Positions 14,340 through 23,324 of a stretch of DNA of 54,631 nt are shown one piece after another. The DNA is from Pseudomonas rhodesiae (GTDB lineage Bacteria > Pseudomonadota > Gammaproteobacteria > Pseudomonadales > Pseudomonadaceae): contig NZ_VFEU01000033.1 of assembly GCF_007858255.1 (NCBI RefSeq), positions 1 to 54,631 of the forward strand, in the 5' to 3' direction. The notes below the pieces were generated by a model that saw nothing but the letters and a program-made list of their open reading frames with translations, ran no database searches and had not been told where the DNA came from. The position numbers and the translations under genes were made by a program. Every line of letters starts with the position of its first letter. Within the stretch, counting starts at the first letter, position 1.

Positions 14340-15833
14340 ATGGCTACGCACCTGCAAGACACTCAACCCATCGCGCCGACGACTGCCCCACAACCGCTTG
14401 CGGGGGGGTTGCAAAAGGTCGAAACCAAGCGCTTATCCCTGAGTCTGTTGATCGCTCTGGTGGTCGGGTCAATGATCGGCAGCGGCATATTCAGCTTGCC
14501 GCAGAACATGGCCGCCAGTGCCGGGGCCGGGGCGATTCTGATCGGCTGGCTGATTACCGGCATCGGCATGCTGTCACTGGCGCTGGTCTACCAGACGTTA
14601 TCCAACCGCCAACCGGCGCTGGACAATGGCGTGTTCGCCTACGCCCGCGCACTGGGCGGTGAATACCTGAGCTTCAATTCCGCGTGGGGCTACTGGATCA
14701 GTGCCTGGATCGGTAACGTCAGTTATCTGGTGATTCTGTTCGCTGCGCTGAGCTACTTCTTCCCGTTGTTCGGCGAAGGCAATAACAAAGCGGCGATCCT
14801 TGGCGCCTCTGTGGTGCTGTGGGCCTTGCACTGGATGATCCTACGCGGCATGCGCACCGCCGCGCGGGCCAATGCGCTGACAACGGTGGCCAAGATTGTG
14901 CCGTTGCTGCTGTTTATCGGCCTGGTGATCGCCGCCTTTCAGCGCGAGACATTCAGTGTCGATTTCTGGGGCGCGCCAGCGCTGGGCAGCACCCTCGATC
15001 AAGTCAAGAGCACCATGCTGGTGACGGTGTGGGTGTTTATTGGCATTGAGGGGGCCAACGTGTTCTCTGCCCGTGCGGCGGAGCGTGCGAATGTCGGTCG
15101 CGCCACGGTCTTGGGGTTTCTGATCACTCTGGTTCTGTTGATTGCCGTGTCGCTGCTGTCGCTGGGCGTTCTGAAGCAGCCTGAGTTGGCGGCCCTGAAA
15201 AACCCCTCGATGGCCGGTGTGCTTGAGGCTGCGGCTGGGCCCTGGGGCGCGGTGCTGATCAGTGTCGGCTTGATTATTTCGGTGGGTGGCGCCCTGCTCG
15301 CCTGGACGCTGCTGGCAGCGGAATCGATCTTCACCCCAGCCAAGGAAAAGGTCATGCCGGGTGCGCTGGCGGTGGAAAACAACCAAGGCGTGCCAGCCCA
15401 TGCGTTGTGGATCACCAACGGTTGCATTCAGCTGTTCCTGCTGCTGACGCTCTACTCAAGCGCGAGTTACCTGGCGCTGATTTCCCTGGCCACCTCGATG
15501 ATCCTGCTGCCGTATCTGTTCAGTGGCCTGTATGCCCTGAAGATGGCCTGGCAAGGCCAGACCTACGCTGGGCACCGCGCCCTGCAACTGCGCGATATGG
15601 CCATCGCGGCGGTTGCCACGCTGTATTGCCTGTGGCTGCTGTACGCGGCCGGGCCCAAGTACATGTTGCTCAGCGCGTTGCTGTACGCCCCGGGTTCGTT
15701 GATCTACCTGGGCACTATGAAAGCGCGCCAAGGCCAACCCCTCAACGGCCCCGAAACCGGGCTGCTGATCATCATCTGGGCGGCCGCTGCGTATGCGGGC
15801 TGGATGCTGTGGTCCGGAGCGCTGAGCTTATAG
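14340..15833 (+). CDS. arcD: Arginine/ornithine antiporter, ArcD-like (APA family)
   Basis: This 497-residue inner-membrane antiporter of the basic amino acid/polyamine family exchanges arginine for ornithine in the arginine deiminase pathway. It has 12-13 hydrophobic helices, starting with LSLLIALVVGSMIGSGIFSLPQNM, whose GSGIF motif is conserved. The FIGIEGANVFSARA block and AWTLLAAESIFTPAKE also match ArcD/LysI transporters. The start at 14340 is chosen for GGAGG six bases upstream; ATG 14304 lacks one. No arcABC genes follow, so it is either a stand-alone paralogue or serves another basic amino acid. A perfect ANR box supports anaerobic induction. Confidence 0.87.
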   Translation: MATHLQDTQPIAPTTAPQPLAGGLQKVETKRLSLSLLIALVVGSMIGSGIFSLPQNMAASAGAGAILIGWLITGIGMLSLALVYQTLSNRQPALDNGVFAYARALGGEYLSFNSAWGYWISAWIGNVSYLVILFAALSYFFPLFGEGNNKAAILGASVVLWALHWMILRGMRTAARANALTTVAKIVPLLLFIGLVIAAFQRETFSVDFWGAPALGSTLDQVKSTMLVTVWVFIGIEGANVFSARAAERANVGRATVLGFLITLVLLIAVSLLSLGVLKQPELAALKNPSMAGVLEAAAGPWGAVLISVGLIISVGGALLAWTLLAAESIFTPAKEKVMPGALAVENNQGVPAHALWITNGCIQLFLLLTLYSSASYLALISLATSMILLPYLFSGLYALKMAWQGQTYAGHRALQLRDMAIAAVATLYCLWLLYAAGPKYMLLSALLYAPGSLIYLGTMKARQGQPLNGPETGLLIIIWAAAAYAGWMLWSGALSL

Positions 15834-15908
15834 CCGCTTGTGTTCTGTCTTGGTAAGCGGCGGGCAGATTGCCCGCCGCTTACCGTTCATTCGAAGAGGA
15901 GTACCGCA

Positions 15909-16454
15909 ATGAGCAATTCCGCAAAGAAAATGCCGGTGACTACCGAAAAGAAAGGCACCCAGCATCCGTTGTCCGCCGACCTTTGGCGCCCCCTGGAGAA
16001 ACTGCGCCAGCAGGTAGACCACTTGTTCGACGACTTCAACCGTAGCCCCGTGCCGTCCCCCTTCGGGCGCGGGCTGTTCGATGTCGAGCCGTTCTGGCGC
16101 CGCGAGCTGATCGGTCATGGCATGCCTGCCGTGGATATCACCGAGAAAGACAAAAGCTACGAAATCACCGCCGAACTGCCCGGCATGGATCAGAAGGACA
16201 TCGAGATCAAACTGTCCAACGGCAGCCTGATCATCCGGGGTGAAAAGCAGGCGGACAAGGAAGAAAAAACCAAAGGCTACCACCTCAGCGAACGTCACTA
16301 CGGCGCCTTCGAACGGGCGTTCAACCTGCCCAAAGGGATCGACTCCGACAAGATCGACGCACGCTTCAGCAAAGGCGTGCTGAGCATTTCGTTGCCGAAA
16401 AAAGCCGAAGCCATGAAGGCCGATAAAAAAGTGGTGCCGATCAAAAGCAACTGA
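15909..16454 (+). CDS. Hsp20/alpha-crystallin small heat-shock protein
   Basis: This 181-residue ATP-independent chaperone holds unfolding proteins in the cytosol. The N-terminal arm includes PLEKLRQQVDHLFDDFNR. The alpha-crystallin domain spans about residues 70-165 (MPAVDITEKDKSYEITAELPGMDQKDIEI, then GEKQADKEE). The C-terminal GVLSISLPKK closes the domain, with a Lys-rich tail ending VVPIKSN, where the VPI resembles the IxI oligomer anchor. GAGGAG lies nine bases before the ATG. It starts 75 bp after the ArcD-like gene without an intervening terminator, so co-transcription under ANR is likely. Confidence 0.95.
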   Translation: MSNSAKKMPVTTEKKGTQHPLSADLWRPLEKLRQQVDHLFDDFNRSPVPSPFGRGLFDVEPFWRRELIGHGMPAVDITEKDKSYEITAELPGMDQKDIEIKLSNGSLIIRGEKQADKEEKTKGYHLSERHYGAFERAFNLPKGIDSDKIDARFSKGVLSISLPKKAEAMKADKKVVPIKSN

Positions 16455-16468
16455 GGTTTAGCCACGGT

Positions 16469-16503
16469 GCCCCTTGCCGACCTCTCGGCAAGGGGCTTTT
16501 TTT
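16469..16503 (+). terminator. Rho-independent terminator after hsp20
   Basis: A 12-bp GC-rich stem (GCCCCTTGCCGA / TCGGCAAGGGGC) with a CCTC loop is followed by seven T residues. It ends the arcD-like/hsp20 unit and lies between convergent genes. Confidence 0.92.
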
Positions 16504-16521
16504 GCGCGGTTACAGGCTCAG

Positions 16522-17316
16522 TCAGCGACGCCGTGACGGCGGTTGGACCAACAGCAGGTTGCACGGCGTACGGTTAAGCACGCGTTCGGCGGTGGAGCCC
16601 AGCACACCGTCAGTGCCGAGCGCCGCCGCGCCCAACACCAGCGTGTCGAAAGCATTGCAACGGGCGAACCGAGTGATCTCCTGGTGCGGCACACCGTTGA
16701 GGTCATGTTGACGCTCACGCTCGATGCCGTAACGCTCGGTCAGCCCTTCCAGCGCTTCGTGCTGGGCGTCCCGCACGGCTTTTTTGAAGTGCGTGTCCAG
16801 GCTACGGGTCGGTACGCTCGTGGGACTGTCGCCCAGAACGGTCCAACCGCTGACATTGCATAGGTGCAACGCAGCACCACATGGCGCCGCCACGGCCTGG
16901 GCCAATTCGAGGATGCGTTCGTTCAGGCCCCAGGTCATGTCTTCGAGATGGGACAGGTCGACACTCGCCAGCACCTTCAGAGGCTTGGGTGGCGCGGCCT
17001 GGGTGACCAGATACAACGGCGCCGAACCACTGCGCAGCAGCCAGCTATCCAACGGGCGATGAAACGCACGGTCCAGTGCGGGCACATACAGGCAGTCGGT
17101 AAGTACCAGATCGGCTTGGAAGCAGTTCACATATTCAACGACCCGCGCCGCATTTGCGGCGCTGCCCACGTGATGCTTGAACGCGTCAACACCCTCCAAC
17201 CTCAGGATCTGCAACGTGGCATGGGTGGCATGGGCCAGCGAATGGGCGCGTAAAAAGGCTGGCGTATGGGCCGTGTCGGTCGATGCAAGCAACAGAATCC
17301 GATTGAGCGTTAGCAT
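16522..17316 (-). CDS. Universal stress protein with two Usp domains
   Basis: This 264-residue cytosolic protein has tandem UspA folds. The first (residues 1-125: NRILLLASTD) is degenerate. The second (130-260) carries KVLASVDLSH and the C-terminal nucleotide-binding loop DTLVLGAAALGTDGVLGSTAERVLNRTPCNLLLV, which fits G-2x-G-9x-G(S/T). Such proteins in pseudomonads support survival under anaerobic and stationary conditions and are controlled by Anr. The start at 17316 has GGAG seven bases upstream, better than the in-frame ATG at 17331. A near-consensus ANR box lies 117 bp upstream. Confidence 0.9.
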   Translation of the reverse strand: MLTLNRILLLASTDTAHTPAFLRAHSLAHATHATLQILRLEGVDAFKHHVGSAANAARVVEYVNCFQADLVLTDCLYVPALDRAFHRPLDSWLLRSGSAPLYLVTQAAPPKPLKVLASVDLSHLEDMTWGLNERILELAQAVAAPCGAALHLCNVSGWTVLGDSPTSVPTRSLDTHFKKAVRDAQHEALEGLTERYGIERERQHDLNGVPHQEITRFARCNAFDTLVLGAAALGTDGVLGSTAERVLNRTPCNLLLVQPPSRRR

Positions 17317-17432
17317 CCCATACTCCGGCAAACGATGACCTGAGCAGTGCGTGTGGTGGGCGCGTCCTGCCGTTGAACGGGTGTATCCGGCAAGGCGCCA
17401 ACCTCAGTATCGAGTGCTCGCCCGCGCAGGTG

Positions 17433-17446
17433 CTGATTTTTATCAA
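17433..17446. promoter_or_regulatory. ANR/FNR-like box between usp and the FNR-type gene
   Basis: CTGATTTTTATCAA matches TTGAT-N4-ATCAA with one change in the first position. It sits in the 329-bp divergent region 17317-17645 and could serve either side: its centre is about 123 bp before the leftward usp start and about 206 bp before the rightward FNR-type start. No gene is seen in this gap. Confidence 0.6.
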
Positions 17447-17645
17447 GTAAACCCACCGAACTGACTGGACGGGTGCATAGGAGTTAACCCAGCCAGTCGA
17501 GCGAATTCGCCGATAGCCCCTATTCAATCTATTCGATCAGGCTTCTTTTCCGCTCGTCGGTTTCTCTCAGGAATGACAGTAATAGGCTGGCAAGGCATGA
17601 CGTAGTACCTAGACTTGATCGGTGATCATTGGGGAGGCACGCCAC

Positions 17646-18392
17646 TTGCCGGATACTCAGCCCATCAGCGTTCAGCACCTCAAGTCGGCCTGCGCCCAAT
17701 GCAGCGTCGTTGAGCTGTGCCTGCCGATAAGCCTCTCCAGCCAGGAAGTCGATCGCCTGGACGACCTCATCGTGCAACGCTTCAGAGTCAAAAAAGGCGC
17801 GGCCTTGTACCGCGCCGGCGACCCCTTGCGCTCGCTTTACGCGATCCGCATCGGCTCATTCAAGACCAGTATTGTCTCAGTGGACGGCCGTGAGCAGGTC
17901 ACCGGTTTCCAGATCCCTGGAGAGATGCTGGGCCTGGACGCCATCAGCGCCGACGAACACGCATGCAGTGCCGTCGCCCTCGAAGACAGCGAAGTCTGCC
18001 CCATGCACTTCGCTCAGTTGGAAAAGCTCGCACAAACCCTGCCCTCCCTGCAGCACAACCTCAATCGGTTGTTAAGCCGGGAAATCGTGCGCGACCACAG
18101 CATGCTCATGCTGTTGGGCAACATGAATGCCGACGAACGTCTGGCCGCATTTTTACTGAACTTGTCGCAACGCCTGAGTGTGCGCGGTTATTCCGGCACA
18201 CGCTTCGTGTTGAAGATGCGCCGCGAGGAGATCGGCTCCTACCTGGGTCTGCGCCTGGAGACGGTGTGCCGCAGCATCGCCCACCTGCGGGACTTGCGGC
18301 TCGTCACCATCAACAGCCGCAATGTCGAGATCCACGATCTGTGCGGGCTCACGCAGCTCGTTGCCGGTTGTCATCGTCCACCGACGCTCTGA
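17646..18392 (+). CDS. Crp/Fnr-family oxygen-sensing regulator (Anr paralogue)
   Basis: This 248-residue regulator has the FNR layout. The N-terminal cluster CAQCSVVELC (C16, C19, C25) plus the cysteine in DEHACSAVALED can hold an oxygen-labile [4Fe-4S] cluster. A cyclic-nucleotide-binding-type barrel, a dimer helix and a C-terminal HTH follow. The recognition helix reads LGLRLETVCRSIAHL where FNR/Anr have VETxSR: Glu and Arg are kept but the Ser is Cys. The TTG start at 17646 has GGGGAGG eight bases upstream; a GTG at 17622 is the alternative. It lies among ANR-box-bearing usp genes and probably tunes this cluster; it is not the main Anr. Confidence 0.88.
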   Translation: MPDTQPISVQHLKSACAQCSVVELCLPISLSSQEVDRLDDLIVQRFRVKKGAALYRAGDPLRSLYAIRIGSFKTSIVSVDGREQVTGFQIPGEMLGLDAISADEHACSAVALEDSEVCPMHFAQLEKLAQTLPSLQHNLNRLLSREIVRDHSMLMLLGNMNADERLAAFLLNLSQRLSVRGYSGTRFVLKMRREEIGSYLGLRLETVCRSIAHLRDLRLVTINSRNVEIHDLCGLTQLVAGCHRPPTL

Positions 18393-18408
18393 ACCCACCT
18401 GCGCTGCA

Positions 18409-19326
18409 CTACAACGTTTTGCCCGGTTTGATCGCCAACACGCTGCACGGCGCCCGCTGCAAGAGCAATTCGGCGGTGGTGCCCAGCAGTTTGTCCAGGC
18501 CGCCATGCTGCACGGTGCCCATCACAATCACATCGGTGCGATGGGCCTCGGCGAATTCACAGATGCGCGGTACGGGGGTGCCTTCCAGGAAGTGGCGATG
18601 TTGCGGCGGCACACCGTGGCGTTCGGCCAAGGCCGCGAACGCCTCCTCCTGGGCCGAACCCAGTGCTTCGTAGATCCCGGTGGCCAGGGGCAGGACACCG
18701 ACGCCCATGTCCATGGCATAGGCGGCTGTCCAGTCATACACATGCACCAGTTCAAGGGTGGCCGCACATTCGGTCGCCAGTTTTCGCGCAGCGGCGATAA
18801 TCTGGTCGTTGAACACGGTGTCCTGTTCTTCAGTGCGCAGCACATCGACAATTGCCAAGACTTGGCGAGGCCGTGGTCGCGCATCCCCGGTGACCAAATG
18901 CACCGGCACCGGGCAATCGCGCAGCAATTGCCAATCCAGCGGGGTGAAGAACACCCGCTTCAGCCCGGAATCGTCCTCGGCATCTTTGATAATCAACGCC
19001 AGCGACAGCTCGTTGACGAAATGCAGGATCTCTTCATAGGGATGCTGCACCCACACCACTTCGCTGGTCACTGTCAGGCCCTGTTCACTCAGCGCCTGCG
19101 CCTGGGCTGCCAGCCATTGGCGATGGGTGTGCAGATAGCCTTCGCGCGCCTGGCGAACCTGCTCGGGAGCGAACAGCCCGGCAAAGGCCAAGGCCTGCAG
19201 GTAATCGAACGCGACGATATGCAGCGGTAATTGCATCGCCTTCGCCAGCGCCGCGGCACGCTCGAACGCAGGTGTGCGCGTCATGGTTTGGGGGGCGATC
19301 AACAGTAAACGGGCAGACGCAGACAT
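18409..19326 (-). CDS. Universal stress protein, UspE-like, two Usp domains
   Basis: This 305-residue protein has two Usp domains. The first starts SARLLLIAPQTMTRTPAF; the second runs from RQVLAIVDVLRTEE to VIVMGTVQHGGLDKLLGTTAELLLQRAPCSVLAIKP, where the G-2x-G-9x-G-like ATP loop is clear. Length and order match UspE-like proteins. The start at 19326 has GAGGTGC upstream; the in-frame ATG at 19395 would overlap the likely ANR box and is rejected. Its 3' end converges on the FNR-type gene, 16 bp away. Expression under oxygen limitation is inferred from the box at 19395-19408. Confidence 0.9.
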   Translation of the reverse strand: MSASARLLLIAPQTMTRTPAFERAAALAKAMQLPLHIVAFDYLQALAFAGLFAPEQVRQAREGYLHTHRQWLAAQAQALSEQGLTVTSEVVWVQHPYEEILHFVNELSLALIIKDAEDDSGLKRVFFTPLDWQLLRDCPVPVHLVTGDARPRPRQVLAIVDVLRTEEQDTVFNDQIIAAARKLATECAATLELVHVYDWTAAYAMDMGVGVLPLATGIYEALGSAQEEAFAALAERHGVPPQHRHFLEGTPVPRICEFAEAHRTDVIVMGTVQHGGLDKLLGTTAELLLQRAPCSVLAIKPGKTL

Positions 19327-19394
19327 AAAGCACCTCGGCACGCGGCCAGTGGGTGAGTGATAGTCCAAGGGTGCGCGTTCCCAGTGGGGATACA

Positions 19395-19408
19395 TTGACC
19401 TTTATCAG
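19395..19408 (-). promoter_or_regulatory. ANR/FNR-like box before the UspE-like gene
   Basis: TTGACCTTTATCAG matches TTGAT-N4-ATCAA at eight of ten positions. Its centre lies 75 bp before the usp start at 19326, so a class II promoter would start transcription near 19360. Confidence 0.6.
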
Positions 19409-19522
19409 TAACGCTGCGGTTTTCTGGCGTGCGAGCCCATGCGGCAAAATGGCACGGCGAAGCGCTTTTACTTCGTCGCCCGACTGCGGCTAAATAGCCG
19501 CCCCCTTTGTGCGACTGCTGTG

Positions 19523-19912
19523 ATGGCCACGTTCCGACGCCTCAGCCCCTGGATCGCCTGCCTGGCCTTGCTGCTGAACCTGCTGGCCATGCCGCTGAGT
19601 CGCGCCATGCAGCCGCCGGACATGCGCCTGATGCTGTGGGGCGGATTCTGCTCCGGCGGCACCGCGAACACCTTGCCGTCCGGCATCGACAAACTGCTCG
19701 CTCCGCTCAAGTCTGGCCCCGCGACCAGCCCCATGCACCACGCCGACTGCTGCTGCGGGCACGCGGGCCTGGCCGCGTTGCCGTCGGACTACTACCGCCA
19801 CTACCTGCCACGCTTCGCGCCGGATATCGCCTTCGACGCGCCGCTGTTAACCTCGCTGCACCCCAGGGTGCGCTGGCCGAGCCTGAGCCCGCGCGCCTCC
19901 CCTGTCGCCTGA
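19523..19912 (+). CDS. DUF2946 family secreted protein
   Basis: This 129-residue protein has an N-terminal signal peptide (RRLSPWIACLALLLNLLAMPLSRAM). It then carries the DUF2946 Cys/His-rich stretch MHHADCCCGHAG (around residue 75), which could bind a metal. The family's function is unknown; DUF2946 genes are found next to TonB receptors, including the copper receptor OprC of P. aeruginosa, as I recall. Here it lies 87 bp before a TonB-dependent receptor on the same strand, so a joint metal-uptake role is plausible. The start at 19523 is chosen because it leads directly into the signal peptide. Confidence 0.8.
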   Translation: MATFRRLSPWIACLALLLNLLAMPLSRAMQPPDMRLMLWGGFCSGGTANTLPSGIDKLLAPLKSGPATSPMHHADCCCGHAGLAALPSDYYRHYLPRFAPDIAFDAPLLTSLHPRVRWPSLSPRASPVA

Positions 19913-19999
19913 TCGCCGTCGTACTCCCTGTACTCAGTCGCGCCTGCGCGCGCGGCTCCACGTCTTTGAGAATTTTCCGGTTATCAGGAAGCTTGCCCT

Positions 20000-22069
20000 A
20001 TGCCTGCTCCATTCATGCTGCTGCGCGCCAAACGCAGGGCTCTACCGCGCCCGTCCTGGCCATTGCTCTGCGTCGGCCTGTTCGCCTTTAACCCGCTGGC
20101 CGATGCCAGCGAAACCTCAGCCCTGACCCTGGGCACCGTTACCGTGCAAGGCGACAGCGTTGCCAGCGGCCCCCTGAGCACCAGCAGCGTGCTCAGTTCG
20201 GTGGATATCCTGGGTGGCGACATACTTGAAAAAATGCCGGTCAACTACAGCTGGGAACTGTTCAACCGCGCCCCGGGGGTGCTGCTGACGCCGTTCAACC
20301 AAGGCACCACCTCGGGGAAAATCTCTTTTCGCGGCTTCAACGGCGAAGGCGAAGTCAATGCGGTCAAGCTGCTGATCGACGGCATCCCCAGCAACAGCAA
20401 CGACGGCAACATGCCGTTTATGGACATGATTTTCCCCCTGGAACTGGACAGTATCGAAGTGGTGCGCGGCACCAGCGATGCGCGCTATGGCCTGAACAAC
20501 ATTGCCGGCAACGTCAATATGTTCACCAGAACCGGCGGTGACTACACCAAGGCGCGTCTGCGCTACGGCAGCTACAACACCCAGGAAACCCAACTGGCTA
20601 AAGGCATCGAGGGCAGCAACTGGACCCAGAACTATTTCTTCGCCTACCAGAAAGCCGACGGCTTTCGCGATCACGCCCAGGTGGACAAGTTTTCGCTGTC
20701 CGGCAAGTGGTTCTACACCCCGGACGACGACCGCTACCGCCTCGGCCTGATCGCCCGTCACTATGAAACCGAGGCCCAGGAGCCCGGCTACCTGAGCGAA
20801 CAGGACGCGCACCATCACCCGTCCATGACCAACCCCTTCAACGCCAGCGACAAAGGTACGCGGCGCATGAATCAACTGAGCGTGCATCTGGATACGGAGC
20901 TGAGCGAGACCTTGGCCTGGTCGACGAAAACCTACCTCAACACCTTCGACGACCGCCGCTGGACCCAATACTGGCGCACCAGCCCCCAACAGGAACGCGA
21001 CGCCTACGAAACCCAGTACGGCGCCCTCACCTCGCTGACCTGGCGGCCCGACGTCAGCTGGCTGTATGACTTCGCCCTTGAAGGCGGCAGCGACTTCCAA
21101 CAGCAACGCAACACCAGCGAGCGTTATCGCACCCGGGACCGCGCGCGCCTGGCCCAGACCCGCGATCAACAGTTCGATTTCGACACCTATGGCGCTTACC
21201 TTCAGGCGGAGATCAAGCCGTTCGAATCACTGAAAATCATCCCGGCGTATCGCGTCGACAAGATCCGCGGCAGCTTCAGCAACGAAATGACCGGATTGGA
21301 CTACGCCATCAATGACTATGGGTTGATCAAGCAGCCCAAGCTCAGCGTGGTCTACTCGCCCTGGTCCGTCGCCAGCCTGTACGCCAACTGGGGGCGCACC
21401 TTCCAGGTGGGCACCGGGGCGGCGGCGTATAAGATCCCGCCACGGGACAGCGACCTGGCGCCGTCCATCAACGACGGTTGGGAAACCGGCATCAAGTTCA
21501 CCCCCACCGCCTGGATGGACGGGCGTATTGCCTATTGGCAACAGGAAGCCAGCGGTGAAGTCAGCCGGCGTTTGAACGACCCCAGCGGTGAGTCGGACAA
21601 TGTCGGCGAAACCCGACGCTGGGGCTATGACGCGCAGCTGAATCTGCATCCGAACGAGCGTACCGAAATGTGGCTGGCCTACGCCTGGCAGTACTCCAAA
21701 ATTCTCAAACCCAGTGCCACCTCGCCCAATAGCAAGGGCCGGGAAATCGACCACGTCCCCCATCACCTGTACAACGCCGGCGTCAGCTACCAGGCCACCC
21801 CAGCCTTGCAGTTGAGCGCATGGATGAACGGTCAGACCCACTACTATCTGGAACGGGAAAACACCCAGGGCACCTACGGCGGCTATGTATTGATGAACCT
21901 GGGTGCCACCTACCGCGTGAGCGAGTCGGTGAGTGTCGACCTGCAGCTCAAAAACCTTACCAATCGCTACTACGAGTACGCCTGGTACGACCCGGACGGT
22001 GCCCGCGCCGCTTTGCACTCCCCCGGTGACGGACGTGCGGTGTACAGCGGCGTGACGCTGGATTTTTGA
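20000..22069 (+). CDS. TonB-dependent outer-membrane receptor
   Basis: This 689-residue receptor imports a metal chelate or other ligand across the outer membrane, driven by TonB-ExbBD. A signal peptide ends near DASETSA. A TonB-box-like segment (TVTVQG) and a plug follow (SWELFNRAPGVLLTPFNQGT, GISFRGF-like KISFRGFNGEGE, VKLLIDGIPSN, IEVVRGTSDARYGLNNIAGNVN). The 22-strand barrel ends in the typical C-terminal Phe (SGVTLDF). No Fur box is obvious upstream. Its partner is the DUF2946 gene before it. The ligand is unknown; copper is one possibility because of DUF2946, iron another. Confidence 0.92.
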   Translation: MPAPFMLLRAKRRALPRPSWPLLCVGLFAFNPLADASETSALTLGTVTVQGDSVASGPLSTSSVLSSVDILGGDILEKMPVNYSWELFNRAPGVLLTPFNQGTTSGKISFRGFNGEGEVNAVKLLIDGIPSNSNDGNMPFMDMIFPLELDSIEVVRGTSDARYGLNNIAGNVNMFTRTGGDYTKARLRYGSYNTQETQLAKGIEGSNWTQNYFFAYQKADGFRDHAQVDKFSLSGKWFYTPDDDRYRLGLIARHYETEAQEPGYLSEQDAHHHPSMTNPFNASDKGTRRMNQLSVHLDTELSETLAWSTKTYLNTFDDRRWTQYWRTSPQQERDAYETQYGALTSLTWRPDVSWLYDFALEGGSDFQQQRNTSERYRTRDRARLAQTRDQQFDFDTYGAYLQAEIKPFESLKIIPAYRVDKIRGSFSNEMTGLDYAINDYGLIKQPKLSVVYSPWSVASLYANWGRTFQVGTGAAAYKIPPRDSDLAPSINDGWETGIKFTPTAWMDGRIAYWQQEASGEVSRRLNDPSGESDNVGETRRWGYDAQLNLHPNERTEMWLAYAWQYSKILKPSATSPNSKGREIDHVPHHLYNAGVSYQATPALQLSAWMNGQTHYYLERENTQGTYGGYVLMNLGATYRVSESVSVDLQLKNLTNRYYEYAWYDPDGARAALHSPGDGRAVYSGVTLDF

Positions 22070-22237
22070 GCAGTGGCGGCGGCGCCATTGTGTGGATGTG
22101 TCACACCCCACAAATGCCGCCGATATACGCGGGAGCCATGGTGACTTAGCGCCAGCGCACCTGCATGATGGCGCGCGTGGCAGCCCCACGCCCCCATCGC
22201 TTGCCTTTCCATCGCGCACTACAGGGATATTCCGCAC

Positions 22238-22759
22238 ATGGCCGTTTCGAATAAATGGTTGATGTCTTCGCTCGCGTACTACCTCGATTTTTTCACCGTT
22301 CCCGCTTTCGTGATCTTTGCGCTATGCCTGGCGCCGTTCGAGCCAGGGCTCGCCCTCGTGGGCCTGCTGGCCTGGACGCTGGTGGAGTATTCGGCGCACC
22401 GTTTCCTGTTTCACTCGCTGTACCGTCGCGAACACTGGACCCACCATGTGGATGTGCTGGCCTATATCGGCGTGTCGAGCTGGAAAACCAGCTCGACCTT
22501 TGCCGCACTCTTGCTGTTGGCCTGGTACACCGGCCTGGTCTCGGTGTTTATCGGCGCGGTGACCGGCTACTTCTTCTATATCTCGGTGCATTACGTGATG
22601 CACCGCCCGCAGCATTGGGCTTATGGATGGATGCGCGGGCTGGTGGCCAATCACGACCTGCACCACCGCCAGGGCATCGAGAAGAATTTCGGGGTCTCTT
22701 CGCCGTTATGGGATCACGTATTCCGTACCTACATCCGCGTCGATCCCGCCCAGCACTAG
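22238..22759 (+). CDS. Sterol desaturase / fatty acid hydroxylase superfamily protein
   Basis: This 173-residue integral membrane di-iron hydroxylase has all the histidine motifs of the superfamily: HRFLFH (residues 54-59), HWTHH (66-70), HYVMHR, and HDLHHR followed by NFGVSSPLWDHVFRT. Three to four hydrophobic helices surround them. The family hydroxylates or desaturates lipids, carotenoids or sterols; the substrate here is not deducible. It is encoded 168 bp after the TonB receptor on the same strand, and its stop overlaps the 3' end of the convergent SnoaL-like gene by 4 bp. Confidence 0.92.
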   Translation: MAVSNKWLMSSLAYYLDFFTVPAFVIFALCLAPFEPGLALVGLLAWTLVEYSAHRFLFHSLYRREHWTHHVDVLAYIGVSSWKTSSTFAALLLLAWYTGLVSVFIGAVTGYFFYISVHYVMHRPQHWAYGWMRGLVANHDLHHRQGIEKNFGVSSPLWDHVFRTYIRVDPAQH

Positions 22760-23292
22760 AGCGCGCCCAACTGCTTCATCAAGGTCAGGTTATCTTCGAT
22801 ATGCCAGTTAGCGGCGATTTTGCCGTTGTCGATCTGATAGATATCGGTGGCAATAAAATTCACCGCCTGGCCACTGCCCTGGCGCTGACCAAAAGTGCCG
22901 GTGAAGTGCCCGCGAAAATGCAGATGTACCACCGCGCGGTCGCCGGCGATGATCAGTTGTTCGATTGCGCAACTCAGGTCCGGCACCGCCGCACGGAAGG
23001 CCCGCGACGCCAGCAGCGGACCTTCCGGGCCCTGTTTGCGCCCCTCGGGGGGTGTTTTGTCGACAAAGTTATCCGCCAACGCTTCGCGCGCCAGGCGCTC
23101 CTCGCCGGTGTGCCAGAAGGTGTCGTAACGGCGCGCCACGGTTTCCATCATCGCCTGTTGCTTCGGCGTAAGGCTCTTATCCATTACCAACACAGAGGGT
23201 TTGACCAACTCGGTCGTGGCAGCCGCAGCCGCTCCCGAGAGTAGCAACGCGGTAGCGGCGATGGCGCAGCGCGAACGGGCAAAAGGTTTCAT
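22756..23292 (-). CDS. Exported SnoaL-like / ester cyclase family protein
   Basis: This 178-residue protein has a signal peptide (KPFARSRCAIAATALLLSGAAAAA) and a SnoaL/NTF2-like alpha+beta barrel. Recognisable parts are FWHTGEERLAREALADNFVDKTPP, VPDLSCAIEQLIIAGDRAVVHLHFRGHFTG and the C-terminal DIYQIDNGKIAANWHIEDNL, characteristic of SnoaL-type polyketide cyclases and their relatives. The biological substrate is unknown. It lies 33-42 bp downstream of the polysaccharide deacetylase gene on the same strand, so the two are probably co-transcribed. Confidence 0.88.
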   Translation of the reverse strand: MKPFARSRCAIAATALLLSGAAAAATTELVKPSVLVMDKSLTPKQQAMMETVARRYDTFWHTGEERLAREALADNFVDKTPPEGRKQGPEGPLLASRAFRAAVPDLSCAIEQLIIAGDRAVVHLHFRGHFTGTFGQRQGSGQAVNFIATDIYQIDNGKIAANWHIEDNLTLMKQLGAL

Positions 23293-23324
23293 CGGTTATG
23301 TCCTTGAATGAAGGGGGTTGGCGC

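Noticed and set aside
20117..21169. 350-codon open frame antisense to the TonB receptor
   Set aside because: A Gly/Ala/Val-rich shadow product without domains, opposite a complete receptor gene.
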